A DNA stretch of 64,000 nt from Dioscorea cayenensis subsp. rotundata. Lineage: Eukaryota; Streptophyta; Magnoliopsida; Dioscoreales; Dioscoreaceae. The notes beneath the pieces were generated by a model. The model saw only the letters and a program-made list of their open reading frames with translations. It ran no database searches and was not told the origin of the DNA. The translations under genes and the position numbers were made by a program. How positions within the stretch are numbered: position 1 is the first letter of the stretch; every line of letters starts with the position of its first letter. Shown in pieces: positions 1 to 12,900 of this stretch. The stretch covers positions 5,764,021 to 5,828,020 of the forward strand of contig NC_052484.1 of the NCBI RefSeq assembly GCF_009730915.1, read 5' to 3'.

Positions 1-1320
1 ACAAAAACAAACATCCAATTTTTGTTCATACTTCTCTTCAATAGTCTATTCAATAGTGAGCAACATCAAAAACTCTTTCTTTCATCTCTGATTGGTACTC
101 CTTGTGTGTAACCAAAGTTTGAGCCCGCAACATCAAAGCTCCTGTGTGCTCAACATCCAATTCCAGAATAGCCGAGCATTCTTCTGCAGCCTATTACAGG
201 ATCACAATTCCAAATTGAATGTTTAAGTAGCAAAAATTAAAGGATAAAACATATACTGAGTCAAATACAGACCTTATTGAAATCATGGTGTTGAAGATAG
301 CTTGATCACACACATTATCCTAATAAATCAACATGAAAATGAATGAATCTCTAAAACTCACACAGCAAAACTAAGATGGATTATATATGCATATGAGACC
401 TAAAAGAAGCTCATCATTTACTTAGGTTACAAGATGCTTAAAAATCAAATTCTTACAAACCTTCTTAAAAATTCACCCAATCTCTAGATTGAATGAATCC
501 TAAACACTCACACAACGAAAATAAGATGGATTACATACACAAGCAATCTGGTTATGACTAAAGAGAATGCTGGTTATGATTCTCCAATAATGTAATGGAT
601 TGCTGTTTAAAAGTAAAATACTAAAAAAATCAAGCCACTTTTAGGTTTTATCAAGCAAAGAAAGCAAGTTCTTTGATGATAATAAGGTATTCACCTCCAG
701 CATTTCAAAACATGTGCCACTAGTAGTTTATTCTCCACCTACTAAACTAATGAGTAATAAACATCAGAAATGTTTGCTGAAAGTGGCTTCATCCATAACA
801 ATCAAGGGACTTCGTGTTTTCATCATGAGTTCTAAATTCATCCTAAATCAAGCTCTGTATGTGTTTATGGGTCTAACCAATTTGAGTTTTATCAGCATTC
901 TACATCATATAGAAATTTTTTTTTTACAAATAATCCAAACAAACATCATACCAATATCACAAGAATGCAGTAAAATAGCTCAAAACCTTACATTCTATAG
1001 TATCTATCTATTTCACATAATAGAAATTCTCTCAAAAAAGAAGTTTTCTTGTTTCCATGTTGCTCACTGGAGAAGTAAGACATCAATGCTGCAAGCTTGA
1101 TAAACACAATGTCATTTCCTCCCATTATTCTCAAAGGAAGCAGTTGTTTTGAACACTCACCATTGCTCTTAAACAAAACACAGCTTTGCAGAAGCAATCC
1201 ATGCATTTAGCTTTACAATCACCTCTGTTTCCCAGCTCCCATCCTTCATCAATGAGTGATAATACACACAAAAAAATCTCAGACAACTAAAGGACACCTT
1301 CAAAACCCTTACAAACACCA
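1..1320. other. AT-rich noncoding stretch, no gene seen
   Basis: No reading frame here has the codon composition or motifs of a known protein. If the minus-strand exon at 1458-1627 is real, this region is downstream of it and could be intron of that gene. I see no terminal repeats or TSD that would mark a transposon. Confidence 0.4.
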
Positions 1321-1457
1321 GGGCCGGACCTCGACTTCTAGCCACGCATCCTCAACCTGCAGTAGTTCCCCTGCTCGATAGCGAAACCCCACCCTTTTTG
1401 CTTGTTCCTCTTCATGTATCCCGACTGAGGACCGAGATTATCAAGACTGAACCTTAC

Positions 1458-1627
1458 CGGAGGGAGAACAACGGGAGAAGAAATAGAAGCGACGGCAGCA
1501 CCGAGGGTGAAGGGCCGGTGAGAGGATTGAAGCCTAACGCCTCATCATGCTGCCCTTGCCTGTACAAATGGTGCACCCTCTCAATCATGCTCACTACCAC
1601 CACCGATGACACCGCCGCCGCTGCCAT
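1458..1627 (-). CDS. Possible first coding exon, minus strand, TPR-like
   Basis: The minus strand from an ATG at 1627 reads an alanine/valine-rich start and then a helix of the form ERVHHLYRQGQHDEALGF. That resembles the opening helix of a tetratricopeptide repeat. The DNA here is clearly more GC-rich than its surroundings, as expected of a plant first exon. Two donor sites are plausible: CCG|GTAAGG ending the exon at 1458, or an earlier GC|GTTAGG at 1539, which would stop just after the TPR-like helix. An upstream in-frame ATG at 1711 exists, but the sequence between looks like 5'UTR. I do not find the following exons toward position 1. It could instead be a captured gene fragment. Confidence 0.35.
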
Positions 1628-1857
1628 CGGTTCTCCGGCGATGAAGAACCATAAATCATTTGTTATGGAAGTGCTGGCCTTTTGATTTGGACTCAATAAG
1701 ATCGGGATCAAAGATGATGGTCATCTTCGTGTTTGATCTTCATCTACAATTTGTGTGGATTAGGGAATTGGTTTCCATCCATTGGATTAAAATGGATGGC
1801 TGAAAATAACATCCATAGGATATAAATCCTATGAATGTCCATAGACAATATGCCCTC

Positions 1858-1889
<32 letters not shown>

Positions 1890-3203
1890 TGTTGGACCCC
1901 AAAAAGATATTGGCACGTCCTTGTTTCACATGAATATTTAGAAATATTTTTTATATGAAAAAATAAATAATATATATATATATATATAAAGGGAAAACAA
2001 AAACATTACACTTACTCTCACAAAGCATCTTTGTTCTATCTCTTATCTATCATTCTAGCAGTCAAATTATATACAATCAGTTAGAAGCACTTTGGCACAT
2101 TGAATCACTTTCTAGTTTTCAAAGATTATATAGATAGTTAAAGGGTCAAAAAAAGGAAGATGGACAATATGATCCTAATTAGTAAGAAAAATAGAAAAGC
2201 TATACTTAAATATTAGTTGCCAGCTTTGCCTCTACTTATGTTTCAAGCAAAAAAAATTTGAATCATTGCGGTAGTCTTACATTGACTCAAGAAGTGGGAA
2301 AAAGCCAATGACAAATGAAATAGGATTTTTTAAAAATATGAGGACTAAAAAAAGATGGCTTTTCACCTACAACTTGAACCAATAACGTAATAGAGGACTT
2401 GTGAACACATGCAAACCTTTTGCATGCAATGTTTCTTATTCATCTTCAATTTGGTTGGTGAATAATATTCAAAATGTGCATGCCATTATTAGGGGATTAT
2501 TTTCCTATTTCAAAATATATGTGCTTGCACGTGCAGTGGTGGAACAAAGATTTTTATTATTTTTTGGGTGGTGGGGGTTAATTCAAAATGTAAAGAAAAC
2601 AATTACATTAAAAAAAACAATTGTTTGAAATGTAATAATAGTCAGATAATATAACTTTTGATTAAAACAACCACACTTATTTGGAAGAAAATCATAAAAT
2701 AGCTATTTGTGCACATTTGAACTACAACCAATGCCAGCATCAGTTCTAGAAACACAAATTGATAACTCTTCATTTTTTAAATCAAACTTGCAGCTATACC
2801 TCTATTATCATTAGAAGCATCATCATGCACATTTTGAAAATACCTCTAACACTGAATTCCACATTGAGATTAATCAGAGAATGGCAGTGCAATGAGATTC
2901 TCTGATCTTGCTAAGCTGGATTCTAGATTTTTTTTCCTCTACCACTTGTTATCTCTACTCTCTCCAGTTACTCAACCAATCTATGGTGATGTTACTAAAT
3001 TTGGTCTCTTTTTTTGCACAATGCTTCAGTCGCGTCAACAACCATAATAACATACTGGAATAAATCACTAACAATTCTATTTTATAACAAAATGGATAAT
3101 AAAAACTATATCAAAATGAAAGAGTGAAATTCCATCTCATAACCAAGGTTGAAATTCCCTATAAGGGAGTCTGAGGGTTCCATCACTTTATTTTCAAAGA
3201 GTA

Positions 3204-3822
3204 ATTACCGAAGAGTAATGCTATTTAGGTCGAATTGATAGGCCGAATTGGTAGTCTGAACGACATAGATGCCAAATTGGCATCCATGTCAGCATCCACG
3301 TCATTCTTTATCTATCTATTTTTTTAGAAAAGATTTAATTTTTTTTTATAATCTAAACCATTGCTTTATAATTTTTTAAATTTAAAAATTTATCCTAAAC
3401 GGTAAACCCTAATACACTAAAATCTTAAACCCAAATATTATAAAATCTTTTGCCCAAAATTCAAAAAATATAAATCCTAAATCCTAAACCCTAAATTAGT
3501 TTTTAGGGTTTGATAAAGATAAATAATTTTTAATTTACGATTTAGGGTTTAGGATTTAGGATTTAGGATTTAGGGTTAAAGATTTTATAATATTTGGGCT
3601 TAAGATTTTAGGGTATCGGGGTTTAGAGTTTAGGATAAATATTTAAATTTTAAAAATTATAAAACAAGGGTTTAGATTATAAAAAAAAATTAAATCTTTT
3701 CTAAAAAAGAGATAAGATAAAGAATAATGTGGATGCTGACATGAAAGTCAACTTGGTATCCAAGTTATTCAGACTACCAATTCGGCATATTAATTTGGCC
3801 AAAATAGCATTATTCTCGGTAA
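3204..3822. mobile_element. MITE with CCCTAAA-like interior, copy 1
   Basis: The two ends form an inverted repeat of about 110 bp (left ATTACCGAAGAGTAATGC; right, reverse-complemented, TTTACCGAGAATAATGC). The interior is a large imperfect palindrome made of degenerate plant telomere-like words: AACCCTAAA on the left arm and TTTAGGGTTTAGG on the right. A relative lies at 63228-63697. There is no coding capacity. The frame at 3729-3989 runs out of its right arm and is not a gene. I could not fix the TSD. Confidence 0.65.
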
Positions 3823-4203
3823 AAAATAGTATCGCTAATTTTCAAAATGACTTATTTGAATTATTTTTTAAGTCACATATTAAAAAGAACACATTCAAAA
3901 ATAAAATATTCAAAAAAAAAAATTTAAATGCATTTATGAATAATTTATCTTTTTATAATTATTACTATTATTTTCCATCCTTATTATAGGCTTATCCTCA
4001 GGCTTACCTACTTCCCATGCCACCAAATACGTGTCACCACTACATCATTCCACAGCTGCTAAAATCAGCTTGATCAAAATATCCCTACCAAATCACCAAC
4101 ATTTAAGGGTAGTTTCATCATATACATCCTCTCATATAGAAATAGCTAGTCTGGCACTCAATCTTTCAAGAGATCATCTCATCACATAAAGAAGTAAAGC
4201 ACA

Positions 4204-4350
4204 TGACAGAGCTGGTGACTAGACCGGAGCCGCGGTTGAGCCAGCAAGCGACGGTCCAACGGAGCGACGCCGAGATGCCAAAGAGCTCCATTGAAATTCT
4301 TTTGCTTGAGGAGGGCTTTCAGCCTTTCTCCTTGGACAAACTTCTGTGAG
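4204..4350 (+). CDS. Short ORF (48 aa), hypothetical, inside hAT-like element
   Basis: An ATG-to-TGA frame of 48 residues starts MTELVTRPEPRLSQ and ends EGFQPFSLDKLL. The composition is coding-like and much more GC-rich than its surroundings. The stop overlaps a possible splice donor (CTTCT|GTGAGA), so it may be a first exon rather than a whole gene. It lies 80 bp from the right end of the hAT-like element, which suggests capture by the transposon. I do not recognise the family. Confidence 0.3.
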
Positions 4351-4640
4351 ACTAGCATATAACGGCGGTCATTCTGGTGCCGTGGGGGGTTGAAACCCCG
4401 CTTACCCCCATCCCCTTGGTTCCGCCACTATGCGCATGCATGTATGTATGTTAGGGAAGAGATTTAGATAGTTATTAAAAAAACAAAAAGTTTAAAGCAC
4501 GTAATTAATCTCAAATTATATCTAAATATTAACTTTAGCCACTAAATTAATAACATTTAGCCTTTAATTATGTGAATATTCATAAAGGCATAAGTTTGTG
4601 AAAGTTCATAATTAGTCACTAAAATAACCTAAAAGTTTAA

Positions 4641-4837
4641 ATATGCTAATTTGGACCTCCACTCATCTAAATTACACAAATACAGATCCAGCTCTTAGAT
4701 GAGCTCGGAGCCAGAACTATATGCAGTATACTTTGTTGATGAGGTTGCACAACTCCGACTTTACTAGCACCTCTCAGGATGAATAGCTGCTCATCGAGTT
4801 CCCATCAAGAGTTGTAATAGAGGCAGTATGACACTGA

Positions 4838-4886
<49 letters not shown>

Positions 4887-5746
4887 GCTATTGTTGTTGT
4901 TGTCGTTGTTTTGTCACCTTCAAATTAGTTAGACACTAACTCAAGAATAAAAATAAAATAAGTTACTAAAATGTATAAATTAAAAAATTTTAATTGGTTT
5001 ATGATCAAAATAATATAAAATTACAGTAAGAGAATTCCATTTTTATAACCCCGGATATGAGATTTAAAGTAAAAATTTTGGACTTAATTTAGTTGAAGTA
5101 TCAAATATAAAATCCATTTAAAAAAATTAGAAAATTAATGATTGTAGCAAACTTTAATTATATACTATCCCCGGCTTCGCATAGGAGTTTTTAAAATTTT
5201 GTGAGAAATTTTAAGGAAATATCATATATAAAATAATATAATTAAACTACTCATACCATAGAAACTATTTTATACCTTGGATTTGAAAGGTCTTATGGAC
5301 ATTTATTACATAAATAATTAGGTGTAATTAATATTTTTTAATTATTAATATTATCAATAATATAAATAAAAACTTAAATGTTATAAAAATATTAAAATTA
5401 TTCCTTGAAACACTCTCGGAGTAGATTATACATTTAATAGTATGTATAGAAAATCTATAATGAATTATATAAAGGCTATAATATAAGTAATTATAACAAA
5501 TTAGTCGAATATTTAGATTGTGTAGAGAGTGGAAATGGTTCAATCTATATCCTAACAGGATTCATTACAAATGCTCCAATTAATATTTCTTAAAAATTGA
5601 TTTTTTTTAAATTATTGATGCTAATTAATTATAGAATAGTTTGGTTCATTAAATTTTTTTTTCTTTTTCTTTTTTTAAATAGATCATATTTGATGAAAAT
5701 ATTTAAAAATAGTTATAGCTATAACAATTTAAATTGTAACTTGTAT
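4641..5746. other. AT-rich noncoding stretch with an (ATT)n microsatellite
   Basis: About 48 bp of perfect TTA/ATT triplets lie at 4839-4887, running into a short TTG run. The rest is very AT-rich with stops in all frames. I see no gene. The minus-strand frame at 5328-5543 is an artefact of low-complexity AT sequence. Confidence 0.6.
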
Positions 5747-6278
5747 TCATGAATTTGGGGTAATAATCTTGAAAGGTACTAAACTATTGCTATATTTCAG
5801 AATAGATACCGAACATCAATTTGTTTCTTTTGGATACGACACTTAAATTCTATTTTAACGTGAGGGTACCTGTTATTTTATGGGGAAAACTTGTAGACGT
5901 GGACGCCAGAAAGATGACATGGCGAGGCTTTGACAGGTCAGATGCTCAAGTGGAGTTATTAGTTGTTATTTTTTAATCCACCTCACAACATTTAGTCCAC
6001 ATCACCCACCACATCATCCCTCTCTTCTTCTGGCTCTTGTTTTTCTTCTTCTTCTTTTTTGTTGTTGTTGTTGTTCTTCTTCTTCTTCTTCGGCTTCTTC
6101 TTCTCTTCATCTTCTTCTTCTTCTTTTCCTCTTCTTCTATTTCTTCTTGAACCATGTGTTAGCCATTTAATTAGAAATACATTATCAACTAATCTCGGTT
6201 GAGCCATCATAACATTTACAATTGAGTGAAGTTGCTGAACCATTAACCTGTTTAGAGGATTGCTAAGCCCTAAACCTC

Positions 6279-6331
<53 letters not shown>

Positions 6332-7037
6332 ATCACCACCTGAGAATACTGAATCCAATTTCTTAAATTGTTGGTATGATATTTTAAGAAATCATTTATG
6401 AATCCTATTCAATTATGCAAAAATAATATTGGAACCTGGATGGCAAAACATGTATTAATATGAACATGTTGATGTAGAAGCCATAATTAAACGTCCTGCA
6501 AAAATACATGTTCCAAAAATTTCTATTCATGACAAGGAAAATATGTTCCAAAATTTGTAAGAGCTACACATTCATAATAAGGAGGCACATGTTTATAAAA
6601 TCTACAACTTTTCACCATAAGAAAAAAAAACACATTTTATTGTTGTTCATTTTAATTAGCTCATAGGTTTTGTTCCGAAATTTTACAACTTTACAGCACA
6701 AGAAGAAGAGAAGAAGAATAAGAAGAACAAGAACCAGGAGAAGAAAGGGCAAAGAAGAAGAAGGGAGGGATGATGATGTGGCGGGTGATGTGGACTAAAT
6801 GTTGTGAGGTAGATTAAAAAATAACAGCTGGCAACTCTACGTGAGCATCTGACCTGTCAAAGCCTCGCCATGTCATCTCCAGCGCCCACGTCGACAAGTT
6901 TTCACCGGGAAATAACAGGTACCCTCACGTTGAAATGGAATTAAAGTGTGGTATCCAAAAAGAAACAAATTGAAGTTTAGTATTTATTCTGAAATATGGC
7001 CATAGTTTAGTACCATTTCACTTTTTCTTGTAGTCTC
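5747..7037. mobile_element. Nonautonomous MULE with long TIRs
   Basis: About 250 bp at 5777-6000 recur inverted at 6790-7016. Shared words include GGTACTAAACTA at the outer ends and TGACATGGCGAGG / TGACCTGTCAAAGCC further in. The 10-mer TAACTTGTAT occurs at 5737-5746 and 7038-7047, outside the repeats, and is the likely TSD (MULEs usually make 9-10 bp). The arms continue into CTT-rich (left) and GAA-rich (right) tracts, with a 46-bp (CT)n run at about 6283. There is no transposase. The terminal sequence is related to the half-elements at 55461-55910 and 60330-60784. Reading frames over the CTT/GAA tracts are spurious. Confidence 0.65.
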
Positions 7038-7635
7038 TAACTTGTATGCATTTAACTATGGGATATACTTGTAACAAATTATATTTAAAATTTATTATTT
7101 GCAATACATATATACATAATTTTTTAGCTATATATTAATATTGGACACTATTTTATTTGTTGCTAAAAAGTATCTTGCTATAACATTATAATGTGGCTAA
7201 AAAATAGTGGCTAAAAGTTTGGTTATTGCCACAATATTAAGATATTGAAATAAAATTGAAGGATTTGCTATGAATGAATATTCTTTGTAACTCAACAACC
7301 CAATCAAATTATAGATAGCTACAAATGCTCTCTCCTTTTTTTTTTATAATTGTAATATTTTTTCTATGGAAATATCTTTTGTGGCTACGAAGCTGTAGCT
7401 GTAAATGTAGAATATTGTAGTAATCAATAAGATAATGACATGATTTATAAGATTATGACATTCAAAAAAATTCAAACTTCTTCTAACATCATGAATGTGG
7501 ATGTGAAGTTGCTTTTTTATGACTTGAAGATCTTATACAAGAAAATCATTGGAATAAATTTCAACTGGATGAAGTAACCTAGTATGATAGAATCTAAACA
7601 TTGAGTCTTTTGATCAAATCATGATTTGCATATCA

Positions 7636-7680
<45 letters not shown>

Positions 7681-8204
7681 CAAATATCATAGGCAGTGGA
7701 GGATCTTAACACTAAGTCTTAGGGAGGACAATTTGAATATTTTAAATAATGGGGAGGCCAAGGCTATACATCATATAGCTACACACTCTCACCAACAATG
7801 CTATATTCTCACTAACAATGAGAAAGTTTGAACTTTGGGCAGGCTAAATCTAACTATGATCCATCCCCAATCATAGGCTGTCCCAAGGGTACTTGAGCAC
7901 TCTTTTGATCTCCCTCTCGGACACCTCCTTCAGCCACTGTACATAGATATAAGATAATGGGTGAGTTTGAATATGTGACAAAGTGGTTCCTTATTCAGGT
8001 AGTAGAAGGATAAGAGAAAAAAAAGATTATTAACAAACTCAAACACCAAGTGACAAATAAGGCACGTGGGGAGAGGAGTGCCATTGTAAAACATGGTTTG
8101 GTTCGGCTCAATAAATTGGAGAAAAGAAGGTTTTTTTCATTTTATATAATAAAAATTAAGAGAGGCATGTTTTTAATAATTGTATTTGCATGCATGGCCA
8201 TAGA
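7038..8204. other. Noncoding stretch with an (ATT)n microsatellite
   Basis: AT-rich sequence with a perfect ATT array of about 42 bp at 7636-7677. Apart from the short hAT-like MITE at 7694-7939 I see nothing functional. The plus-strand frame at 8050-8271 has no recognisable motif and runs into the LTR-like sequence. Confidence 0.5.
7694..7939. mobile_element. Short hAT-like MITE
   Basis: The left end CAGTGGAGGATC and the reverse complement of the right end, CAGTGGCTGAAG, match the hAT-type ends at 2534 and near 37820. The flanking 8-mers share only CATAG, so the TSD is weak. No coding capacity. Confidence 0.35.
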
Positions 8205-9905
8205 GTCTAATAAGTGCAAAATTAGACATATTTTTATACTATTTTCTATGATTAATTGGCATGAGTTGTAGTATTCATTTGGAAGACAATGCCTAACATG
8301 GTATAAAAAATTGACTCCAAGTCACGAGCTATGTATAATGAGCAGGAGGAAGCTAAAAGAAGCAATTTCCAACCAAAATAGGGAAGAGAGAGCTATCTCG
8401 TTATTATAAACAAGAGAACAGGCTAAACATATCACCTTACACCAACCACTTATGATCTTAAGTCTAATTCAGAGAACCTTGCTGCCATACTTATGCTCCT
8501 AAGCAAGAGCATAACTACTAGACAAAGAGCCTTACTGCTGGACTTAAGCATGTAAGCTGGTGCATAAGATTCATTTAGAGGAGTTTACGGGGAGAACATA
8601 CACCCGAAAAGGAGATCGTAACCATCATCCAGAGAAACTTACGGTCCGGCACTTACAACTGTAAGCTTGACCTTAATACCAAGACAGAAGACCTTACAAG
8701 CGGAGCCTATGGTCGTAAGATGCCTGTAAGGTACGCAACCCATCATCTCCAACTCTTGCTTTTTACGGCCTTGTACTTATGTCAATAAGTCATCCGTAAG
8801 GGGTTAGGTATAAAAAAAATTATTGAGGGTTTTTGAGGGACTTTTTGGTAGCCAAGCAGAGGAAGGAGAGAACAAAGAATCTTAGGCCTTCCTCCAGCAA
8901 TCCAGTGACTTGGAGGGCATCATTAGAGTAGTCAAGAAGAGTTCTCAATGGCATTTGTGGAAGATTCACAGGCACTCCTCAACGGCAAGGGTTAAAGGAA
9001 GTTTTATTGATTTTATTTACTTTCTTCATATTTATTGGATTGTATGATTGTTCTTCTCTAGTGGAGAACTAAACTTCATGGTGTTTGGGCATGGATAGAA
9101 CCTAGAATTTACTTTTTGATGACATTAGTAGTTGACCTTGAAGCTTGTATCAATTGATCTATTGCCATATTTTAATGTTGAATTCAATTGTGTGTTATTA
9201 CTTGTCTTGAACTCTATTGTAACAAAAACTGAGAGTTTCATGATTGATGTACTTGTGTGAAAAATCAAGACATCAACTTAGTATAGACACACCACAATTG
9301 AAGAGAACCACGAGTCAACTGAGAAATAGGGTACTCAAAGATTGAGATTTCTCTCCCCATGGTTCTTCAAAGTGAGTTGGCATTAGGATTCTAATCGTAA
9401 TGCAATCGTAGAGAGTGAGTATTAGAAAGAGATTGCAATCTAGCTTTCTAGGAGATTAGAGTTAATTAGCCTTGAGAGAGGGATTGACTACTCATTGAAT
9501 CAGTGTCTTCTCTACGTAGAGTTCACCAACTATAATACAATCATAGGGTAGTCTGTATTAGCATCGTATAGGACTAGTTATTGTTCAACTTGAGAAAGGG
9601 GGCAATATGATTTAGGAATTCTCTAGGTACAACAATATTATTAAATCTAGTATAACCTTGTCTAGAACCTAATCAAACCCTTGGGGAAATCTATGCCCGA
9701 ACACCCTTCTTATATACTTGAATTGCATTGATTTTATTTCTGCTTTAGTTCTTAGCTTCTACTTTAGATTTGATACCTACAACTTCATTTAGGCTAATTG
9801 ATGAACTGTGAATTAGTACTAGTACTCTATAGTTTCTTGTGGATTGACAACCTTGATTTTAGCACACTATATTACATGATATGTAAGTGCAATTACATTT
9901 CATAG
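8205..9905 (+). repeat. LTR-like sequence, copy 1 (Ty3/gypsy type)
   Basis: This 1.7-kb sequence aligns along its length with 12956-14690. Both have a 5' third full of CTTAC...GTAAG palindromic words, then a TATA-like box followed by a conserved TGAGGGTTTTT run (about 8825 here), then conserved blocks such as GAGATTTCTC and AACCCTTGGGG. That order fits U3, promoter, then R/U5 of a large LTR. I see no primer-binding site, gag or pol beside it. The two copies are clearly diverged, so these are probably old solo LTRs rather than one element's pair. Confidence 0.5.
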
Positions 9906-12900
9906 GTGAGATTAGTCCCTCTTAATAGGAAGTAGCTTTGCAAATCCTGGGAATAATGGGATGGCACATTTTGAACCTAGAGGAATTTAACACAAAATAG
10001 AAGATACCCAAAATAGCACTACAACCCTATTTTGGTTTAATAAATGGGCTAATCTTAATTTGTCATACCCGAACCCAGCCTACCGAACCTGGTGCATTGA
10101 CAAACGACCGCATACCAACACAGCATATACCCTGAAGCATGTAAGGCATCAAAGCTGGTCACACATTAGAAAATACAAAGTTCAAAATTTCAGCTTCAAA
10201 TACAAGATGGTGTTCTATACATAATTCAAATACTCACACCAACAGAATGACAACTCAAATTTTGAAATAAAGAGCATAAGTTCTGGATAACCCACTAAGA
10301 TGTCTGTTGTACTATTTACTTGGGATCTAGAAAAAAAAATAGCAACCAGATTATAAGCTTGACAGCCTAGTAAGTAACCAACTAAAAACATTGGATCATG
10401 CAAAATTTCAAAACTTCAAAAACAAAAGCAAAACATATCAGATAGTACAAATATTTATCAAAGATATAGTTTATAAAATCAAAGTGTTTCAACAACATAC
10501 AATTTAATAACAATTAAAAATATATGTCTCCCAATCACTATGGCTGAAACAAAATATCAAAGATCATTTATTTAAACAAGGTGACTCAAGTCAGATTATC
10601 ACAGCTCATTTGTTTACCCTCGGTGACCTAAGCCAGATTACCAAAAACCGATATTCTTTCTCCGATGGCACAGTGTGAAACTATAGTTTCTTATAAGATT
10701 TTCATGTTTACATGATCAATGCTTAACCCCCGGTGACAGGGTTAGTGCCTAGTTAATAGGAGACTAAATGTACTTATATCAAAATAACTTTATGTCCGAA
10801 AACCAGGCTAAATATTATAATTTCAAACAAGTCAAAATTTGCAGAATATTTCGTCAAGAAAAAAAAATCAACATACGCATGATCCCACTTTTTTATAGCA
10901 AACACATTACTACGATCTCAATAAATCAAAACCACTTGAAATGATCATCATAGATCTAATTATACAACCATCAAGCATCTCTAAAAAATGTGGGAGAACA
11001 TAAAATTGTACATATACTCAAGTCCAAAATAATATTAGAACACCCTCAATTTTCTTGTAATTAAAAACTAAATGCCAAAGACTAAGCAAACCCATCTTTT
11101 AAAAACCACACTAAGACGGAAGTAAAAGACCACTGGTGTAATTTACACAAGTTTACAATTGATTACTCAAAGCAACATCAAAACCTTAACAGAAATGGTG
11201 GTTCAATAAATATCCTTTGCCTTATCAACATCAACAATGTAATAGAATTATCATTACCATAGCAATCATCAAACATTCACAAACCTTAAATTTGCTTGAA
11301 TTATCCTAAATCAAATTTTTAGAGTCTAATCATAAAAATTGACTAAATCTTCTAGAACATTATGGTATGCTCCTTTACATCTTTTTCTAGATAACATTAC
11401 AATGATGAGTTTTCTTTCTCCTTACCAAATACATAAATACTTTCTAGATTATCCGCTAATTCCCTAAAATCAATACAACTGAACACTTTAAGAAATCATA
11501 TATGTATCAATCAAAACTTCTTCTTAGTTTCAAGAAAACAAAAAAAAAAAAAATCAAATTATATGAAATTTCGCTTGACAAAAACTTCAAAGCATTATCT
11601 TGCCACTCAAAGCATCAAACATTACCCAACAAACAAGCAAGGGCCAGGGACAAACACACATTAACCTCCCGGGGCTTTTCCTATTATAGCAATACTTAAA
11701 CTTGCCAAAACTTATGTTTCCTAGTTCAATTAAATTTAGACTCTCCAAGCTACAATGTGACCAAGTTACATAATATTCTTAGCATTCCTCAAATTATGGC
11801 ATCAATATGACTCTCACCCAATTTTAGCACATTTATATTCCAAGCTAGTCTTACAAAATCATGAATATCTCCAAAAATACGCATCTCGTTGTAGAGATAT
11901 TTTATAGACAAGTAGCTAAGGCCTAAAAAATATTTTTTGTATTTAATACTTTGGCTAATTATGCCTCCAAAGTCATGAAAAGTACTACTTATTCTTCAGG
12001 TAATTTACAAAAGTAGCATTTGAGATAGACCTATTTATAGGACCATATCTCTTAGGATACAAATATAATAAATTCAAAATTTTGCAAGTGGGTAGCTATG
12101 GAAAAATACCACAATTCTCTAGTTTTAAACTTCTTTAGATTCTATCTCTAAGGTCTCTAAATTCGGGATATAATTTCAGCCAACCCAATTCAAAATCCTG
12201 AAAGTCACAATCCCTACACTTCTTTATATTTAACCAAATATGAGATCAACTCTAATAATTTTTTCCCACCAAATCATCATATATGCAAATTTCTAAATCC
12301 TTTATTCTCTTCGTATCATATGGCTATGTCAAAAGAAAATCAGATACCATGCAATCCTACAAGATCCAATCATAAACTTCAAACACAACAAGAACTTCCC
12401 ACAATTCAAACTAGCAAAAGAAAATATCATACCCTAGCATACAATTTCCCACAAGGAGTTCAAAGTAAAATGGCGTCAAGAGGAATATGGCGACAACTAA
12501 AACCCACTCACCTTGGGGATTTCCTACCTTTTATCTAGCCTGAGCTATTTAGAAAAACTCCACAGCCACTTGGAATAATTTGAGACCTGCTATATTTGTT
12601 GCAAGCCCGACTATGAGTTGACATTATGATCAATAAGAGGCTCAACAAAGACTTACCCAATTCCCAAGTTTCACGAGATAGTAAAATATGGTGCCTAACT
12701 ACAAATGGTAAATTTACTATCAAATATTTTTAAGATTTCTCAACCATGGGAGTACACTATGTGTAACTACGCATATGATTTTGAAAGGTGTCTACCCCCA
12801 AAAGATCAACCTTTTTAACTTGCTAACCTAGGATAATCACATACTCACATTGGAAAACCTAGTGGCTGGAAGATGCAATCAACTCCCAACCACCACATAT

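Larger units (their letters stand above)
2534..4430. mobile_element. hAT-like nonautonomous element
   Basis: The left end reads CAGTGGTGGAAC and the right end, on the opposite strand, TAGTGGCGGAAC, forming a 12-bp terminal inverted repeat (TIR) of hAT type. The flanking 8-mers TGCACGTG (2526-2533) and TGCGCATG (4431-4438) agree at six of eight bases, as expected of an old 8-bp TSD. The paralogous block at 52.4-52.5 kb lacks the insertion, so it works as an empty-site control. There is no hAT transposase. A MITE (3204-3822) and a short ORF (4204-4350) lie inside. Similar termini occur at 7694 and near 37820. Confidence 0.6.
1889..4640. repeat. Noncoding block, copy 1 (paralogue at 51.6-52.6 kb)
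   Basis: Several short runs recur in the same order and orientation near 51640-52600: TTAGAAGCACTTTG (about 2080 and 51940), GGAAAAAGCCA (about 2297 and 52140), a TTTTGCATG-containing run (about 2419 and 52342), a GGTTGGTGA run (about 2452 and 52384) and a TATATCTAAATAT run (about 4520 and 52500). In this copy the last run is displaced by the hAT-like element at 2534-4430. No coding frame is shared. I infer a diverged duplication of a promoter or other noncoding segment, or an old uncharacterised dispersed repeat. Confidence 0.6.

Noticed and set aside
5973..6243. Minus-strand Lys/Glu/Arg-rich frames
   Set aside because: They are translations of the CTT-rich arm of a MULE; low complexity and different in each frame.
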